Origin: Palsa-883 sp963826975
GTDB taxonomy: Bacteria > Pseudomonadota > Alphaproteobacteria > Acetobacterales > Acetobacteraceae
DNA length: 64,000 nt
Direction of reading: 5' to 3'
Assembly (NCBI GenBank): GCA_963826975.1
Contig: CAWGZJ010000027.1
Location: 62,001-126,000 of the forward strand
Shown here: positions 18,934 through 27,983 of the stretch, piece after piece
Layout of the letters: the number at the start of each line of letters is the position of its first letter
Numbering within the stretch: the stretch's first letter is position 1
The notes under the pieces: model-generated
Databases searched by the model: none
Told to the model about the DNA's origin: nothing
The model's input: the letters and a program-made list of their open reading frames with translations, nothing else
Translations under genes and position numbers: made by a program

Positions 18934-20175
18934 ATGATCGACGCGGTAGAGTGCGTGGTGATCGGATCGGGCGCGCTGGGATCCAGTGTGGCGTTCCATC
19001 TGGCGAAGGCCGGCAAGCAGGTCGCGCTGCTGGACAAGCACGCGCTTGGCTCGCAGACATCACCGCGGGCGGCCGGGCTGACTTCGCAGGCGCGTGGCAG
19101 CGATTTGATGACTCAGTTGGCGAAGCGCGCGGTGCGCAAGATCGAGGGGTTCGAGGCGGAGACCGGCGAGAAGATCGTGTTTCACCAGCCCGGCGCACTG
19201 AAGATCGCCCGCCTGCCGGAGCATCTGGAGCAGCTCAACGGCGAAGTGGAGCGCGGGTGGCGCATGGGAACCGGGATCGAGATGATCTCGCCGCAGGAGG
19301 CCGCGGCGAAGAATCCGTTCCTGCATACGGCCGGGATTCTCGGGGTGATCTATTCGCCGACCGATCTCTACCTGGAGCCGTCGCAGATCCCTGGCGGCTA
19401 CGCGCGTGCGGCGGCGCGGCTCGGCGTGACCATGCTGCCGCACACTCTGGTGACCGGCATTACCACCCATAACGACGCCGTCAGCGGTGTCGAAACGGAA
19501 CATGGAACGATACGCTGCGAGACAGTGGTGGACGCGGGTGGCGCCTGGTTGCGCGCGGTGGCGGCGCTGTCCGGCGCGACCGTCAAGCTGGTGCCGACGC
19601 GTCACCAGTTGCTGATCACCGAGCCCATCGAGGGCGTCGATGCGATGCAGCCGATCACGCGCATTATCGACGTGAACGTTTATGTGCGGCCGGATGAGGG
19701 CGGATTGATGCTGGGCGGCTATGAGCAGACGCCGCTGCAATACGATGGACGCGACCTGCCGGCCAGGTTCGACATCGATGAAATGCCGCTCGACCTTGAT
19801 GTGCTGCGCGGCTTCGCGGATGCCGTGCGCGAGCAGTTGCCGGTGTTGCAGCGCGCGTTCCAGGCCGGGCCGCGGGCGGTCAAGCTGCGCGTGCATCGCG
19901 GCGGACTGCCGACGATGACCGCTGATGGCGAACACACCGTCGGGCCGGTGCCGGGGGTTCGCGGACTGTATGTGGCCGGCGGCTGTTGCGTCGGCGGTTT
20001 GTCAATCTCGCCGGCGATCGGCGAGGCGTTGGCCGCCTGGATCAGCGACGGCACGCCGCCAATGGATCTGTCACCGCTGGCGCCCGGGCGCGAAGGCGCG
20101 CTGGACGAGGCCGCACTTAAGGCGGCGTGCCGGTTGCAATACGCGCACCATTACTGGGAACATCCGCCGCGGTAA
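18934..20175 (+). CDS. FAD-dependent oxidoreductase (DAO/DadA family)
   Basis: A 413-residue flavoenzyme. The ATG at 18934 follows GGGAGGCGGGA and starts directly before the dinucleotide-binding fold CVVIGSGALGSSVAFHLA (GxGxxG) with VALLDKHALG. Later motifs typical of the DAO family are VDAGGAWLRAVAALSG, the LVPTRHQLLITEP strand and the C-terminal FAD contact GLYVAGGCCVGGLSISPAIGE. Members oxidise the C-N bond of amines, N-methyl or D-amino acids or opines. It sits right behind an amino-acid-type transporter, so it probably acts on the imported compound. The exact substrate is not determined by sequence. Confidence 0.9.
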   Translation: MIDAVECVVIGSGALGSSVAFHLAKAGKQVALLDKHALGSQTSPRAAGLTSQARGSDLMTQLAKRAVRKIEGFEAETGEKIVFHQPGALKIARLPEHLEQLNGEVERGWRMGTGIEMISPQEAAAKNPFLHTAGILGVIYSPTDLYLEPSQIPGGYARAAARLGVTMLPHTLVTGITTHNDAVSGVETEHGTIRCETVVDAGGAWLRAVAALSGATVKLVPTRHQLLITEPIEGVDAMQPITRIIDVNVYVRPDEGGLMLGGYEQTPLQYDGRDLPARFDIDEMPLDLDVLRGFADAVREQLPVLQRAFQAGPRAVKLRVHRGGLPTMTADGEHTVGPVPGVRGLYVAGGCCVGGLSISPAIGEALAAWISDGTPPMDLSPLAPGREGALDEAALKAACRLQYAHHYWEHPPR

Positions 20176-20282
20176 CGAGTTGGCTCTCGCTGCTTGCGCC
20201 ATAGCCGTGCGCGGGAGTGATTGACCTTCCACGGCGCGCGAGTTGTTGCGCCGACGCGGCGAGGTATTGCAGGCTGCGTGGC

Positions 20283-21029
20283 ATGCCTGAGACCTTGCTC
20301 TATCCGGTCGTGAAGCGCTTCCTGGAGGCCGCGGGCTTTCAGGTGAAGGGCGAAGTGAACGGCTGCGATGTTGTCGCGGTAAGAGACGGCCCGGTGCAAG
20401 ACGGGCAGAAGTTGAAGCTGGTGATCGTGGAGATGAAGCTTGGCTTCAGCCTCGATCTTGTGCTGCAGGCGACAGACCGCATGCGTGCGGCGGATGAGGT
20501 GTGGTTGGCGGTGCCGGCGACCCGGCGCGGACGCGACCGCGATCCACGCGTGCATCGGCTTTGCCGGTTGATCGGCTTCGGTTTGATGGCCGTCAACATC
20601 GAACGCGATCGGATCGAGGTGCTTGCCACGCCCGAACCATATAAACCGCGGCCGGATCAGCGCCGCCGTGCACGGTTGCTGAGCGAACGTGCGCGGCGCA
20701 GTGGCGACCCATCTCCGGGCGGCTCGACACGCCAGCCTGTGATGACCGCCTACAGGCAGCAGGCCCTCGCCTGCGCCGCGTTGTTGCGGTCGGGGTGTGA
20801 CCGGCCTCGCGATCTTCGGGCGGTAGCACCCGATGCCGGCCGAATTCTCCTGCGCAACGTGTACGGCTGGTTCGAGCGAACGCGGCGCGGCGTGTATCGG
20901 CTCACCGCTCTTGGCGAAGTGGCGTTGCAGCGCTGGCCCGACACCAGGTACATTGCTGCAGGCGAAGGATTTGCCGTGCAGCGCGAGTGTGTCGTTGCTA
21001 GCGCTGCCCCGATCGCGCCAACGATGTAG
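20283..21029 (+). CDS. DUF2161 family protein (PD-(D/E)xK nuclease-like)
   Basis: A 248-residue cytoplasmic protein. The ATG at 20283 is chosen because the family N-terminus (MPETLLYPVVKRFLEAAGF) begins there. The region CDVVAVRDG...LVIVEMKLGFSLDLVLQA has a restriction-endonuclease-like D...ExK arrangement, with EMK as the candidate active-site triad. The C-terminal part (LRNVYGWFERTRRGVYRLTA) looks like a winged-helix end. The function of this family is not established; a nuclease fold is only predicted. It lies 108 bases after the oxidoreductase and convergent with the molybdoenzyme operon, with no evident functional link to either. Confidence 0.75.
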   Translation: MPETLLYPVVKRFLEAAGFQVKGEVNGCDVVAVRDGPVQDGQKLKLVIVEMKLGFSLDLVLQATDRMRAADEVWLAVPATRRGRDRDPRVHRLCRLIGFGLMAVNIERDRIEVLATPEPYKPRPDQRRRARLLSERARRSGDPSPGGSTRQPVMTAYRQQALACAALLRSGCDRPRDLRAVAPDAGRILLRNVYGWFERTRRGVYRLTALGEVALQRWPDTRYIAAGEGFAVQRECVVASAAPIAPTM

Positions 21030-21075
21030 TCGGCGAGGTCGATCTGGCTCCCTCAACCGGGCCGATATGTGCCGG

Positions 21076-23340
21076 TCACCCGGCGGGCTCGATCAGGCGG
21101 TCGAGGGTGATCGGGAACTGACGAACGCGGGTCCCGGTCGCGTGCCACACCGCGTTCGCCACCGCCCCGGCCGTTCCCGTGATCCCGATCTCGCCGACGC
21201 CTTTGATGCCGAGCGCGTTGACGTACGGGTCACTCTCCTCGACGAGAATGGCTTCAAGTGACGGAACATCGGCGTTCACCGGCACATGGTACTCGCCGAG
21301 ATTCGGGTTCATCGGGCGGCCGGAGCGTGCGTCCATGATGGCGTGCTCATGCAGGGCGAACGATATGCCCCAGATCATGCCGCCGTAATACTGGCTGCGC
21401 ACCAACCGCGGATTGATGACCCGGCCGGCCGCGAAGGCGCCGACCAGACGGCTGACGCGGATCTGCCCGAGTTCGGGATCGACCTTCACCTCGGCGAATA
21501 CCGCCCCGTGCGCGTGCATTGCGTAGCTTGATTGCGTGACCGGATCAGTTGCGCTGTTGCCACGCCCCTCGATTTCCGCGCGACCGGCGCGCGCGAGGAT
21601 GACGGCGTAGCTCTCGCTTCGGCTCTCGTCGTCGCGGCGGAACAGCCGGCCGCCACGTGCGATTACGCCGGCGTTCGCGGCGCCGAACAGTGGCGAGTGT
21701 TCATCGCCCGTGGCCAGGTCTGCCAACTTGGCGATTACGTCCGCGCCGGCGCCGTGGATCGCCATGCCGGCCGTCGCGGTATGGGATGAGCCGCCGGCGA
21801 TCCCCGCATCGGGCAAGTCGGACGTGCCGGACCGGAACTCGACCTGATCGATGTCGAGCCCCAGGCCGTCGGCGGCGATCTGCGCGAGCGCCGTCCAGGC
21901 GCCCTGGCCCATGTCGTGCGCGCCGATCTCCATGACGCCGGTGCCGTCATTCCGGATGACCGCGCGGGCCTGGGCCTGGAACATGATCGCCGGAAAGGTC
22001 GCCGTACCTATGCCCCAGCCGACCAGCAGCCCGGCCTGATCGCGCATCTGCCGTGGCGCGAGCGTGCGCCGTGCCCAGCCAAAGTGTTCAGCCCCTTGGG
22101 CGTAGCAATCGCGCAACGCCTTTGATGAGAACGGCCTGCCGGAAATCGGTTCCACTTCGGCATAGTTCTTGATCCGGAACGCGAGGGGATCCATCCCGCA
22201 GGCATGCGCCATCTCGTCGATCGCGCTCTCGAGCGCGATCGAGCCTGTCGCCTCACCGGGCGCGCGCATGAAGAGTGGCGTCCCGGTGTCGAGCCGGACC
22301 GCCTCATGCGACGTGGCGATGGCTGGACTTGCATAGAGCGTGTGCGAAGCGTCGGACGCCGGCTCGAAGAAATCGTCGAAGGTGCTCGAAGCCGTCTTCG
22401 TGTGATGGTCGATGGCGGTAAGCGCGCCGTCGCGATCCGCGCCCATGCGCAGCGTCTGGCGCGTCGGTGCGCGATGGCCCACGGGGCCGAACATCTGCTC
22501 CCGGCGAAGCACCAATTTGATGGGCCGGCCGACCAGCCTGGCCGCCATGATGCCTAGCACCTGCGGCCCGGCGATGAAGCCCTTGGAGCCGAACCCGCCG
22601 CCCAGGAAGGGACTGCGGATGTGGATGTTCTCCGGCGGGATTCCGAACAGCCCCGCGACACGCCCCCGAGCCATCGCGAGGCCCTGGCTTGGCGTGTCGA
22701 TGGACAGCGTATCGCCGTCCCATGCGGCCACGATCGCGTGCGGCTCCATCGCGTTGTGGTATTGGGCCGGCGTTTCGTAGGTCGCCTCGATGCGCCTGGA
22801 TGCTTGCGCGAAGCCCGCCGCGACATCGCCCCGATGCATTTCGGCCGGGTTGCCGACCCCTACTCCAGGCGGAATGAAACTTTCGCTGCCGTCGAGACCG
22901 ATGCTGGCCGGTTCGGTATCGTAACGCGGTGACAGCAGCGCAGCGCCTTCCGTCGCGGCCTCCAGCGTCCGCGCGATCACCACCGCGATCGGCTGGTTTG
23001 CGTAGCGCACCTGATCGTTTTGCAGCAGGTCAAGCCGGAACATGAAGGGGTTGGTCTTCTCGTCCGGATCCTGTGCCAGCCTCGGCTTGTTGGCAGGTGT
23101 CATGACCTCGACGACGTCGGGGTGCGCTTTCGCGGTTGGCAGGTCCAGGAAAGTGACGCGGCCGCGCGCGATGCTGCTGACCGCCAGAACGGCGTAAAGC
23201 ATGCCGGGCGGATGATTGTCGGCCGCATAGCGGGCGGCTCCCGTGACCTTCAGGACCCCGTCGCGGCGGGTGAGCGGCTGACCGATATTCGACCCGTGCC
23301 GGAGATGAGCCGGAGCCTGGGTGAGTGCGATTTCAGGCAT
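21076..23340 (-). CDS. Xanthine dehydrogenase family molybdopterin-binding subunit (PaoC-like)
   Basis: A 754-residue large subunit of a molybdenum hydroxylase. The start at 23340 (MPEIALTQAP) overlaps the stop of the FAD subunit by 8 bases. The sequence follows the family: GQPLTRRDGVLKVTGAARYA at the start, QYHNAMEPHAIVA, PFLGGGFGSKGF, MRAPGEATGSIALESAIDE, IGAHDMGQGAWTALAQIAAD, and near the end GVGEIG with the Glu that acts as base in aldehyde and purine hydroxylation. With the two smaller subunits it oxidises an aldehyde or heterocycle using water as oxygen donor. The FAD subunit points to a PaoABC-type aldehyde oxidoreductase. No chaperone for cofactor sulfuration is in the window. Confidence 0.92.
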   Translation of the reverse strand: MPEIALTQAPAHLRHGSNIGQPLTRRDGVLKVTGAARYAADNHPPGMLYAVLAVSSIARGRVTFLDLPTAKAHPDVVEVMTPANKPRLAQDPDEKTNPFMFRLDLLQNDQVRYANQPIAVVIARTLEAATEGAALLSPRYDTEPASIGLDGSESFIPPGVGVGNPAEMHRGDVAAGFAQASRRIEATYETPAQYHNAMEPHAIVAAWDGDTLSIDTPSQGLAMARGRVAGLFGIPPENIHIRSPFLGGGFGSKGFIAGPQVLGIMAARLVGRPIKLVLRREQMFGPVGHRAPTRQTLRMGADRDGALTAIDHHTKTASSTFDDFFEPASDASHTLYASPAIATSHEAVRLDTGTPLFMRAPGEATGSIALESAIDEMAHACGMDPLAFRIKNYAEVEPISGRPFSSKALRDCYAQGAEHFGWARRTLAPRQMRDQAGLLVGWGIGTATFPAIMFQAQARAVIRNDGTGVMEIGAHDMGQGAWTALAQIAADGLGLDIDQVEFRSGTSDLPDAGIAGGSSHTATAGMAIHGAGADVIAKLADLATGDEHSPLFGAANAGVIARGGRLFRRDDESRSESYAVILARAGRAEIEGRGNSATDPVTQSSYAMHAHGAVFAEVKVDPELGQIRVSRLVGAFAAGRVINPRLVRSQYYGGMIWGISFALHEHAIMDARSGRPMNPNLGEYHVPVNADVPSLEAILVEESDPYVNALGIKGVGEIGITGTAGAVANAVWHATGTRVRQFPITLDRLIEPAG

Positions 23341-24389
23341 GGAGAACTCCGGGAGGAAGGGCGAAGGGGGAGGCCGGAAGTGCCGGCACGCGCCGCGGCG
23401 TTCCGGCCGCGGCCAGCGTGAGAGCCCGCGTAACGATGCGTCGTGCAAGCTCGATCTTGAATCGATTGTCGCCGGACGGTTTCGCGTCCGCGAGCGCCGC
23501 CTCGGCCGCGCGGCGGAAGGCGGTTTCATCCGGACCAGCGCCGGCCAGCATCGCCTCGGCCGCGCGCGCCCGCCAGGGTTTCAGGGCGACGCCACCGAGC
23601 GCGATCCGTGCCTCGACGATCGTGTCGCCCTCGATCCGCAGGGCGGCGGCGGCCGACACGACCGCGAATGCGTACGAGGTGCGTTCGCGAACCTTGAGGT
23701 AGCGGGCATGCGCCGAGAATGCAGCCGCCTCCGCCGGCAGACGGACCGCGACAATCAGGTCGCCCGGGTTCCAATGCGCTCTCGCGCTCGGGCGTGTCAC
23801 CGGGCAAACGGTGAAAACTCTCGAGCGGAACCTCGCGGCGCCGCGCCTTGCCCTCGATCTCGACCACGGCGTCGAGTGCTGCGAGCGGGACGCAGAAATC
23901 GGATGGGTTCGTCGCGATGCAGTTCTCGCTCCACCCGAGAATCGCGTGCAGCCTGGTGTCGCCGCCGCGTGCCTCGCAGCCTGCGCCCGGTACGCGTTTG
24001 TTGCAGGCGCTCGCAACGTCGTAGAAATACGGGCATCGCGTGCGTTGCAGGAGATTGCCGCCGACCGTTGCGGCGTTGCGAAGCTGCGCCGAGGCGCCGG
24101 ACAGCAACGCTTCCGCGACCGCCGGAAAACGTCGGGCGAAGTCCGGGTCATGTGCCAGATCGGCATTGCGCACGAGCGCGCCGATCCGCACGCCGCCCCC
24201 GGCGAGGTGCTCGATCCGGTCGAGCCCGGGAAGATGGGTGACGTCGACGAGACGGCTCGGGCCGGTGATGCCGCCCTTCATCAGATCGAGAAGGTTGGTG
24301 CCGGCGGCCAGATAGGCGGCGCCGGGCTCCGAGGCAGCCGCGACGGCCTCGGGGATCGTTGTTGGCCTGACATAATCGAAGGTTTTCAT
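23333..24389 (-). pseudogene. Molybdoenzyme FAD-binding subunit (PaoB-like), one frameshift
   Basis: The FAD subunit of the molybdenum dehydrogenase, about 351 residues when one extra base in the CCCGGG near 23763-23768 is removed (1057 bases is a multiple of three plus one). It starts MKTFDYVRPTTIPEAVAAA and has the FAD pyrophosphate loop YLAAGTNLLDLMKGG and the element LRNAATVGGNLLQRTRCPYF. Cysteines in TRCPYF, ACNKRVPGAGC and NCIATNP match the extra [4Fe-4S] loop of E. coli PaoB rather than plain xanthine dehydrogenase. The C-terminal half (NPGDLIVAVRLPAEAAAF to PPGVLHA) reads in the shifted frame. The start overlaps the stop of the iron-sulfur gene. A sequencing error is a likely cause, as both neighbours are intact. 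Confidence 0.85.
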
Positions 24390-24883
24390 GCGGCATGCTT
24401 CCGGTCGAGTTCGGTAAGGCTTCGTTGCGCGTCCAGCACCGCCTCGGTGATCCCGGCATAGGCGCCGCATCGGCAGAGATTTCCGCTCATGCCTTCGCGC
24501 ACACGTTCGGGATCATCGCCGGCCTGACCTTCCTGGATCAGGCCGATCGCGCTCATGATCTGGCCTGGCGTGCAGAACCCGCACTGCAGGCCGTCATGTG
24601 CGATGAAGGCGGCCTGGACGGGATGGAGGACATCGCCTTGCGCCAAGCCCTCGATCGTGAGGACATCCGCGCCGTCGTAACTGACCGCGAGGGCAAGGCA
24701 GGAATTGATCCGTCGGCCGTCAACCAGGACCGTACATGCGCCGCATTGTCCGCGGTCGCAGCCCTTCTTGGTGCCGGTCAGGTCGAGGCGTTCGCGAAGG
24801 AGATCGAGCAGCGTGACTCGCGGGTCATCCAACGCGACTTCCCGCGCCACACCGTTCACGGTAAGCGAAATTGACAAGCTCAT
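24386..24883 (-). CDS. Molybdoenzyme [2Fe-2S] subunit (PaoA-like)
   Basis: A 165-residue small subunit, first gene of the operon. It has the plant-type ferredoxin cluster GCDRGQCGACTVLVDGRRINSC and the second, C-terminal cluster CGFCTPGQ...GNLCRCGAYAGI, the standard pair in the xanthine-oxidase family. It passes electrons from the molybdenum centre to the FAD subunit. No signal peptide is seen, unlike E. coli PaoA, so this enzyme is probably cytoplasmic. The stop TGA overlaps the next ATG (ATGA). A divergent TetR gene starts about 226 bases upstream and may control it. Confidence 0.95.
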   Translation of the reverse strand: MSLSISLTVNGVAREVALDDPRVTLLDLLRERLDLTGTKKGCDRGQCGACTVLVDGRRINSCLALAVSYDGADVLTIEGLAQGDVLHPVQAAFIAHDGLQCGFCTPGQIMSAIGLIQEGQAGDDPERVREGMSGNLCRCGAYAGITEAVLDAQRSLTELDRKHAA

Positions 24884-25109
24884 ACGCTGCTCCGATCAGT
24901 GCTATCGTCAAACGAGGTCCAGGCCGCGGTGCGGCCTGTCGGCGGAGGTCAGGACGGCGTGGCGTCGCAGGTGCGTTGCCGGAGAAACTCCTACGGCGAG
25001 GGTGGGTCACGGTGCGCCAGGGGTTGACTGACGTGACCACCCTGCTGTTGTGCCAGTTCGGGTATTATACGGAGGGCGCCTCCGCTTTGCAAGTGGTTCG
25101 GGAAATGTG

Positions 25110-25757
25110 ATGGACAATATGGGAGAACATTCGGCCAAGACCACGAGGCGGCCGCGCGCCGATGCCGTTCACAATCGCGAGCGCGTGCTGGAATCGGCCA
25201 AAGCGGTGTTCAGCGCCGGCGGCCCGGATGCGAGCCTAGAGGCAGTGGCGCGGCGCGCCGGCGTCGGCATCGGCACGCTGTACCGGCATTTCCCGACCCG
25301 GGAGGCCTTGTTCGAGGCCGTCTACCGCCGCGAAGTCGAGCAACTCGCCGATCTCGCCGAGCAGTTGAAGACGGAGGTGGCGCCGGCGGAAGCCTTGCGC
25401 CGCTGGCTGCGCTCGAACGTGGAGTTCGTTGCCACGAAGAAGGGCATGGCGAAGGCGCTCGCGCTTGCCGCGTACGGCCCTTCGGAGCTCACCGCCTATT
25501 CGTTCGATCGGCTGACCAAGGCCGTGGGAGCGCTGCTGGACCGCGCGGCCGCGGCGGGCGAGTTGCGCGCCGAGATCAGCCCCGAAGATCTTCTGCGAGC
25601 GCTCGTGGGCATGTGCTACATGCATGACCAGCCCGGCTGGCAGGCAAGCGTGCTGCGTCTGGTCGAGGTCTTCGTCGACGGATTGTGCTGGCAATCGGAC
25701 ACGAAGCGGCCAACCGCGGCCGCGCGCCGGAAGCGGCCTTTGGTGCCGGTCGAATGA
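25110..25757 (+). CDS. TetR family transcriptional regulator
   Basis: A 215-residue regulator. The ATG at 25110 gives MDNMGEHSAKTTRRPR and then the DNA-binding domain: RERVLESAKAVFSAGGPDAS, the recognition helix segment AVARRAGVGIGTLYRHFPTR and ALFEAVYRREVE. The C-terminal ligand domain resembles the SCO1712/SbtR-like group (LLRALVGMCYMHDQPGW...LVEVFVDGL). It is divergent from the molybdoenzyme operon, a common regulator-target layout, so it probably represses that operon and responds to a substrate-like ligand. The operator was not identified; the 24884-25109 spacer is the place to look. Confidence 0.92.
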   Translation: MDNMGEHSAKTTRRPRADAVHNRERVLESAKAVFSAGGPDASLEAVARRAGVGIGTLYRHFPTREALFEAVYRREVEQLADLAEQLKTEVAPAEALRRWLRSNVEFVATKKGMAKALALAAYGPSELTAYSFDRLTKAVGALLDRAAAAGELRAEISPEDLLRALVGMCYMHDQPGWQASVLRLVEVFVDGLCWQSDTKRPTAAARRKRPLVPVE

Positions 25758-25779
25758 ATGGCCACCGACGCGGCAGTGG

Positions 25780-25913
25780 TCAATCTTTTCCGGGCGGCCG
25801 GGCGGGGACTTCGATCGGCGGCCGCTCTACGCCGGGGTCGGCCGGCGGCTGTGGCGTTTCTTGCGGCCGCTCTTCCGGTACTTCCGCGGGGCCGCGCGGG
25901 GGGGATCGGACAT
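25780..25913 (-). pseudogene. Small Pro/Glu-rich protein, frame broken at a C7 run
   Basis: Reading the minus strand from the ATG (complement at 25911-25913) gives MSDPP, then a run of seven C (G on the plus strand, 25898-25904). If one C is added, the frame continues as EVPEERPQETPQPPADPG and ERPPIEVPARPPGKD to a stop at 25780-25782, 44 residues in all. Length agrees (134 bases plus one is 45 codons). The result resembles short Pro/Glu-rich hypothetical proteins common in alphaproteobacteria, of unknown function. As written, the frame is broken, so either the run is miscounted or the gene is dead. Confidence 0.4.
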
Positions 25914-26301
25914 CGCAATGATGTGATGCATGGGACCGTTCACGTTATTCCACCGCGCGAGATTGACTGCCTATCTAGGGGGCGCAAGCGGCAATGACGC
26001 TTTGTTGAGCTTGCGCTGACACGGCGCGCGGATGGACGCGGCGTTATTCGATAGAGCGCGATGCATGACGCACGGAATGTCCGCGATCATGCGCGGCTGA
26101 TTTCTTGTGTTGGATCGCGGCGTCTCACTGAGCTGTGACACTTCCCATGGCAAACCCACGTTGGAGCGACCCCGCTGCCGCAATCGATGATCAAGGTCGC
26201 GTCCGCCGGCACGATCGATGTGTTATCGTAATGGTATGACTTCTACATTTTCGCCACCGCTTCGGCGTTGATATTCGGTCGGACCTTGTTCCCCGGCACG
26301 C
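25914..26301. other. Intergenic region without recognisable gene
   Basis: 388 bases between two small minus-strand genes. Base composition is less GC-rich than the neighbours. Short open frames exist on both strands but none has a recognisable motif or convincing start; I see no tRNA, no clear hairpin terminator and no repeat. Confidence 0.6.
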
Positions 26302-26460
26302 TCACACGCCATGCACCAGTAAGTAAGCAACCGCCAATGCTGCGATTGCACCGAATAGCGAAATCGCCAGTACCCAACGGACGATCCCTGGTGTCGACCC
26401 TTGGCGTGCCTCGGTGGCGGTTTTCTTGATTGGGCGATGGGTCGATGGATAATCGCTCAT
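26302..26460 (-). CDS. Small single-span membrane protein, 52 residues
   Basis: A short gene starting at the ATG with complement 26458-26460, preceded by AGGGAGT. The product begins MSDYPSTHRPIKKTATEARQ, a polar and basic segment, then one transmembrane helix (VRWVLAISLFGAIAALAVAY) ending in LLVHGV. Small proteins of this shape, with a KKTATEARQG-like segment before a single helix, are frequent in alphaproteobacteria and lack an assigned function. The topology is probably N-in, with the basic part in the cytoplasm. It stands alone, divergent from the PRC-barrel gene. Confidence 0.7.
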   Translation of the reverse strand: MSDYPSTHRPIKKTATEARQGSTPGIVRWVLAISLFGAIAALAVAYLLVHGV

Positions 26461-26740
26461 AACAGACTCCCTATGCACATGTCGTCAACGTCGCGGCGCT
26501 GTTCGGTACATAAGCTTCGAAACGCCTAATCGATCAGATGCGCGGGAGAGTTGATCGACATCTCGGTGAAACCACGCGCGGCGATGACTGTGGCGCCGTG
26601 GTCATTTTCTCGGGAGGCGACCAAGCCGCGGGGCAGGCGCACGCCGGCGATGGGTTCCGTTGACGGCACTGCCGATGGAACCAATCCATCGCCTCGAGCA
26701 TTTGGTGTGCGGCAGTTATTGCCATTGGGAGTGATGCAAC

Positions 26741-27265
26741 ATGTCCAGGCGTTTTTCGTTTTCGACGATGATCGCGATGTCCGCGTTCCTCGCGGCCCCG
26801 GCGCTGGCACAGACGATGAACTCGTCGCCGACCTCGTCCCCCTCGGTACCGCCGGCGACCGCTGCCGCACCGTCAAGCACTTCGCCCGCGGCGACGCCGC
26901 CTATCACCCCCGCGACGCCGCCTATGTCGAGGTCGACAAGCGCGGCGACTGGCGCTGTGAGCAATAGCAGCAGCGGCAGCTACGTCACGGCGGATCAGCA
27001 GATCCGCGCCAGCAAGTTGATTGGCAGTTCGGTCTACAACGACCAGAAGGAGAAGATCGGCAGCATCGACGAATTGCTGGTCGATCAGAACCACGCTGTC
27101 ACCGGCGTGGTGCTATCGGTGGGCGGATTCCTTGGCCTTGGCAGCAAGATGGTGAAGGTGCCATACAACGAGCTGCGCGTGGTGGGCGACGAGATCGTCA
27201 TGTCTGGCGCCACAAAGGATCAACTCAACCAGATGCCGAGCTACAAATTCGCCAGCCAGAGCTGA
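26741..27265 (+). CDS. Exported PRC-barrel domain protein
   Basis: A 174-residue protein. MSRRFSFSTMIAMSAFLAAPALA is a signal peptide. A Ser/Thr/Pro/Ala-rich linker covers residues about 25-80. The C-terminal half is a PRC-barrel: IRASKLIGSSVYNDQKEKIG, SIDELLVDQNHAVTGVVLSV and MVKVPYNELRV. PRC barrels mediate protein-protein contacts; exported versions in alphaproteobacteria are often stress-induced. The stretch before it (26461-26740) has no clear gene. The next gene downstream encodes another small exported stress-type protein (DUF4142). Confidence 0.88.
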   Translation: MSRRFSFSTMIAMSAFLAAPALAQTMNSSPTSSPSVPPATAAAPSSTSPAATPPITPATPPMSRSTSAATGAVSNSSSGSYVTADQQIRASKLIGSSVYNDQKEKIGSIDELLVDQNHAVTGVVLSVGGFLGLGSKMVKVPYNELRVVGDEIVMSGATKDQLNQMPSYKFASQS

Positions 27266-27347
27266 TCTGACGCGTGGCCTCGTCCCGACATGCCGGCTGG
27301 CGTATCGTTCTATATCCGGCATGATGTGGTGCGGAAGGACCATCGCC

Positions 27348-27983
27348 GTGAAACATTTTGCGTCACGGGCGGCGTTGATTGCCGCGCTGGTGTTGCCGAC
27401 TGCCGCCCTGGCGCAAACGGCCGCGCCGGGTGGCGCCGCGGGACCTGCTACCCCACCGGCTGCCCCGGGGCCGGCGCCCACGGCCGGACCCGCTCCGGCC
27501 GAAATCATGCCGCCAAGCGCCAAAGGCGGCGCCGATACGGCGGGCGTGGCCGCGGCGCCTGACTCGGCTTTCGCAAGGACTGCGGCCGCGGCTGGGTTGG
27601 CGGAAGTGCGCATGGGGCGGCTGGCTGAGCAGAACGCCCAATCCGCGCAGGTCCGGACGTTCGCCCAGCGAATGGTTACTGATCACACGCAACTCGGACA
27701 TAGGTTGGCGGCAATCGCGCAGCGGAAGGTGTTGACGCTGCCGACCGAGCCCAGCGCCCAAGATGTCATCACGCTGGCGGATCTTTCCAGGCAGAAGGGC
27801 GCGGACTTCGATAACGCGTATTTGCGTGCGCAGGTCACCGATCATGAGATCGCGTTGTCGGCATTCCAACAGGAAGCCGAGCACGGCACCGATCCGGATC
27901 TGAAGGCGTTCGCTCTGGCCGCGTTGCCGATTTTGCGCCAGCATCTGCGGATGGCAAAGGATGCCGAGAAGGGCAGCTTGTGA
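27348..27983 (+). CDS. Exported DUF4142 protein
   Basis: About 211 residues from a GTG at 27348, chosen because GGAAGG lies upstream and the signal peptide (VKHFASRAALIAALVLPTAALA) begins there; an ATG at 27321 would add nine residues. After an Ala/Pro/Gly linker comes a DUF4142 helical bundle: FARTAAAAGLAEVRMGRLA, VRTFAQRMVTDHTQLGHRL, GADFDNAYLRAQVTDHEIAL, ALPILRQHLRMAKD. The fold is ferritin-like, but the metal ligands are not obviously complete. The family is periplasmic and linked to stress survival; the molecular role is unknown. Confidence 0.88.
   Translation: MKHFASRAALIAALVLPTAALAQTAAPGGAAGPATPPAAPGPAPTAGPAPAEIMPPSAKGGADTAGVAAAPDSAFARTAAAAGLAEVRMGRLAEQNAQSAQVRTFAQRMVTDHTQLGHRLAAIAQRKVLTLPTEPSAQDVITLADLSRQKGADFDNAYLRAQVTDHEIALSAFQQEAEHGTDPDLKAFALAALPILRQHLRMAKDAEKGSL

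Noticed and set aside
25020..25110. Sigma-70 promoter for the TetR gene (TTGACT and TATTAT)
   Set aside because: The two hexamer-like elements are more than 30 bases apart, far from the usual 16-18.
26526..26740. Small gene on either strand before the PRC-barrel gene
   Set aside because: Several short frames exist but none has a good start, motif or matching length; the most protein-like (minus strand, ending near 26526) has no credible start.
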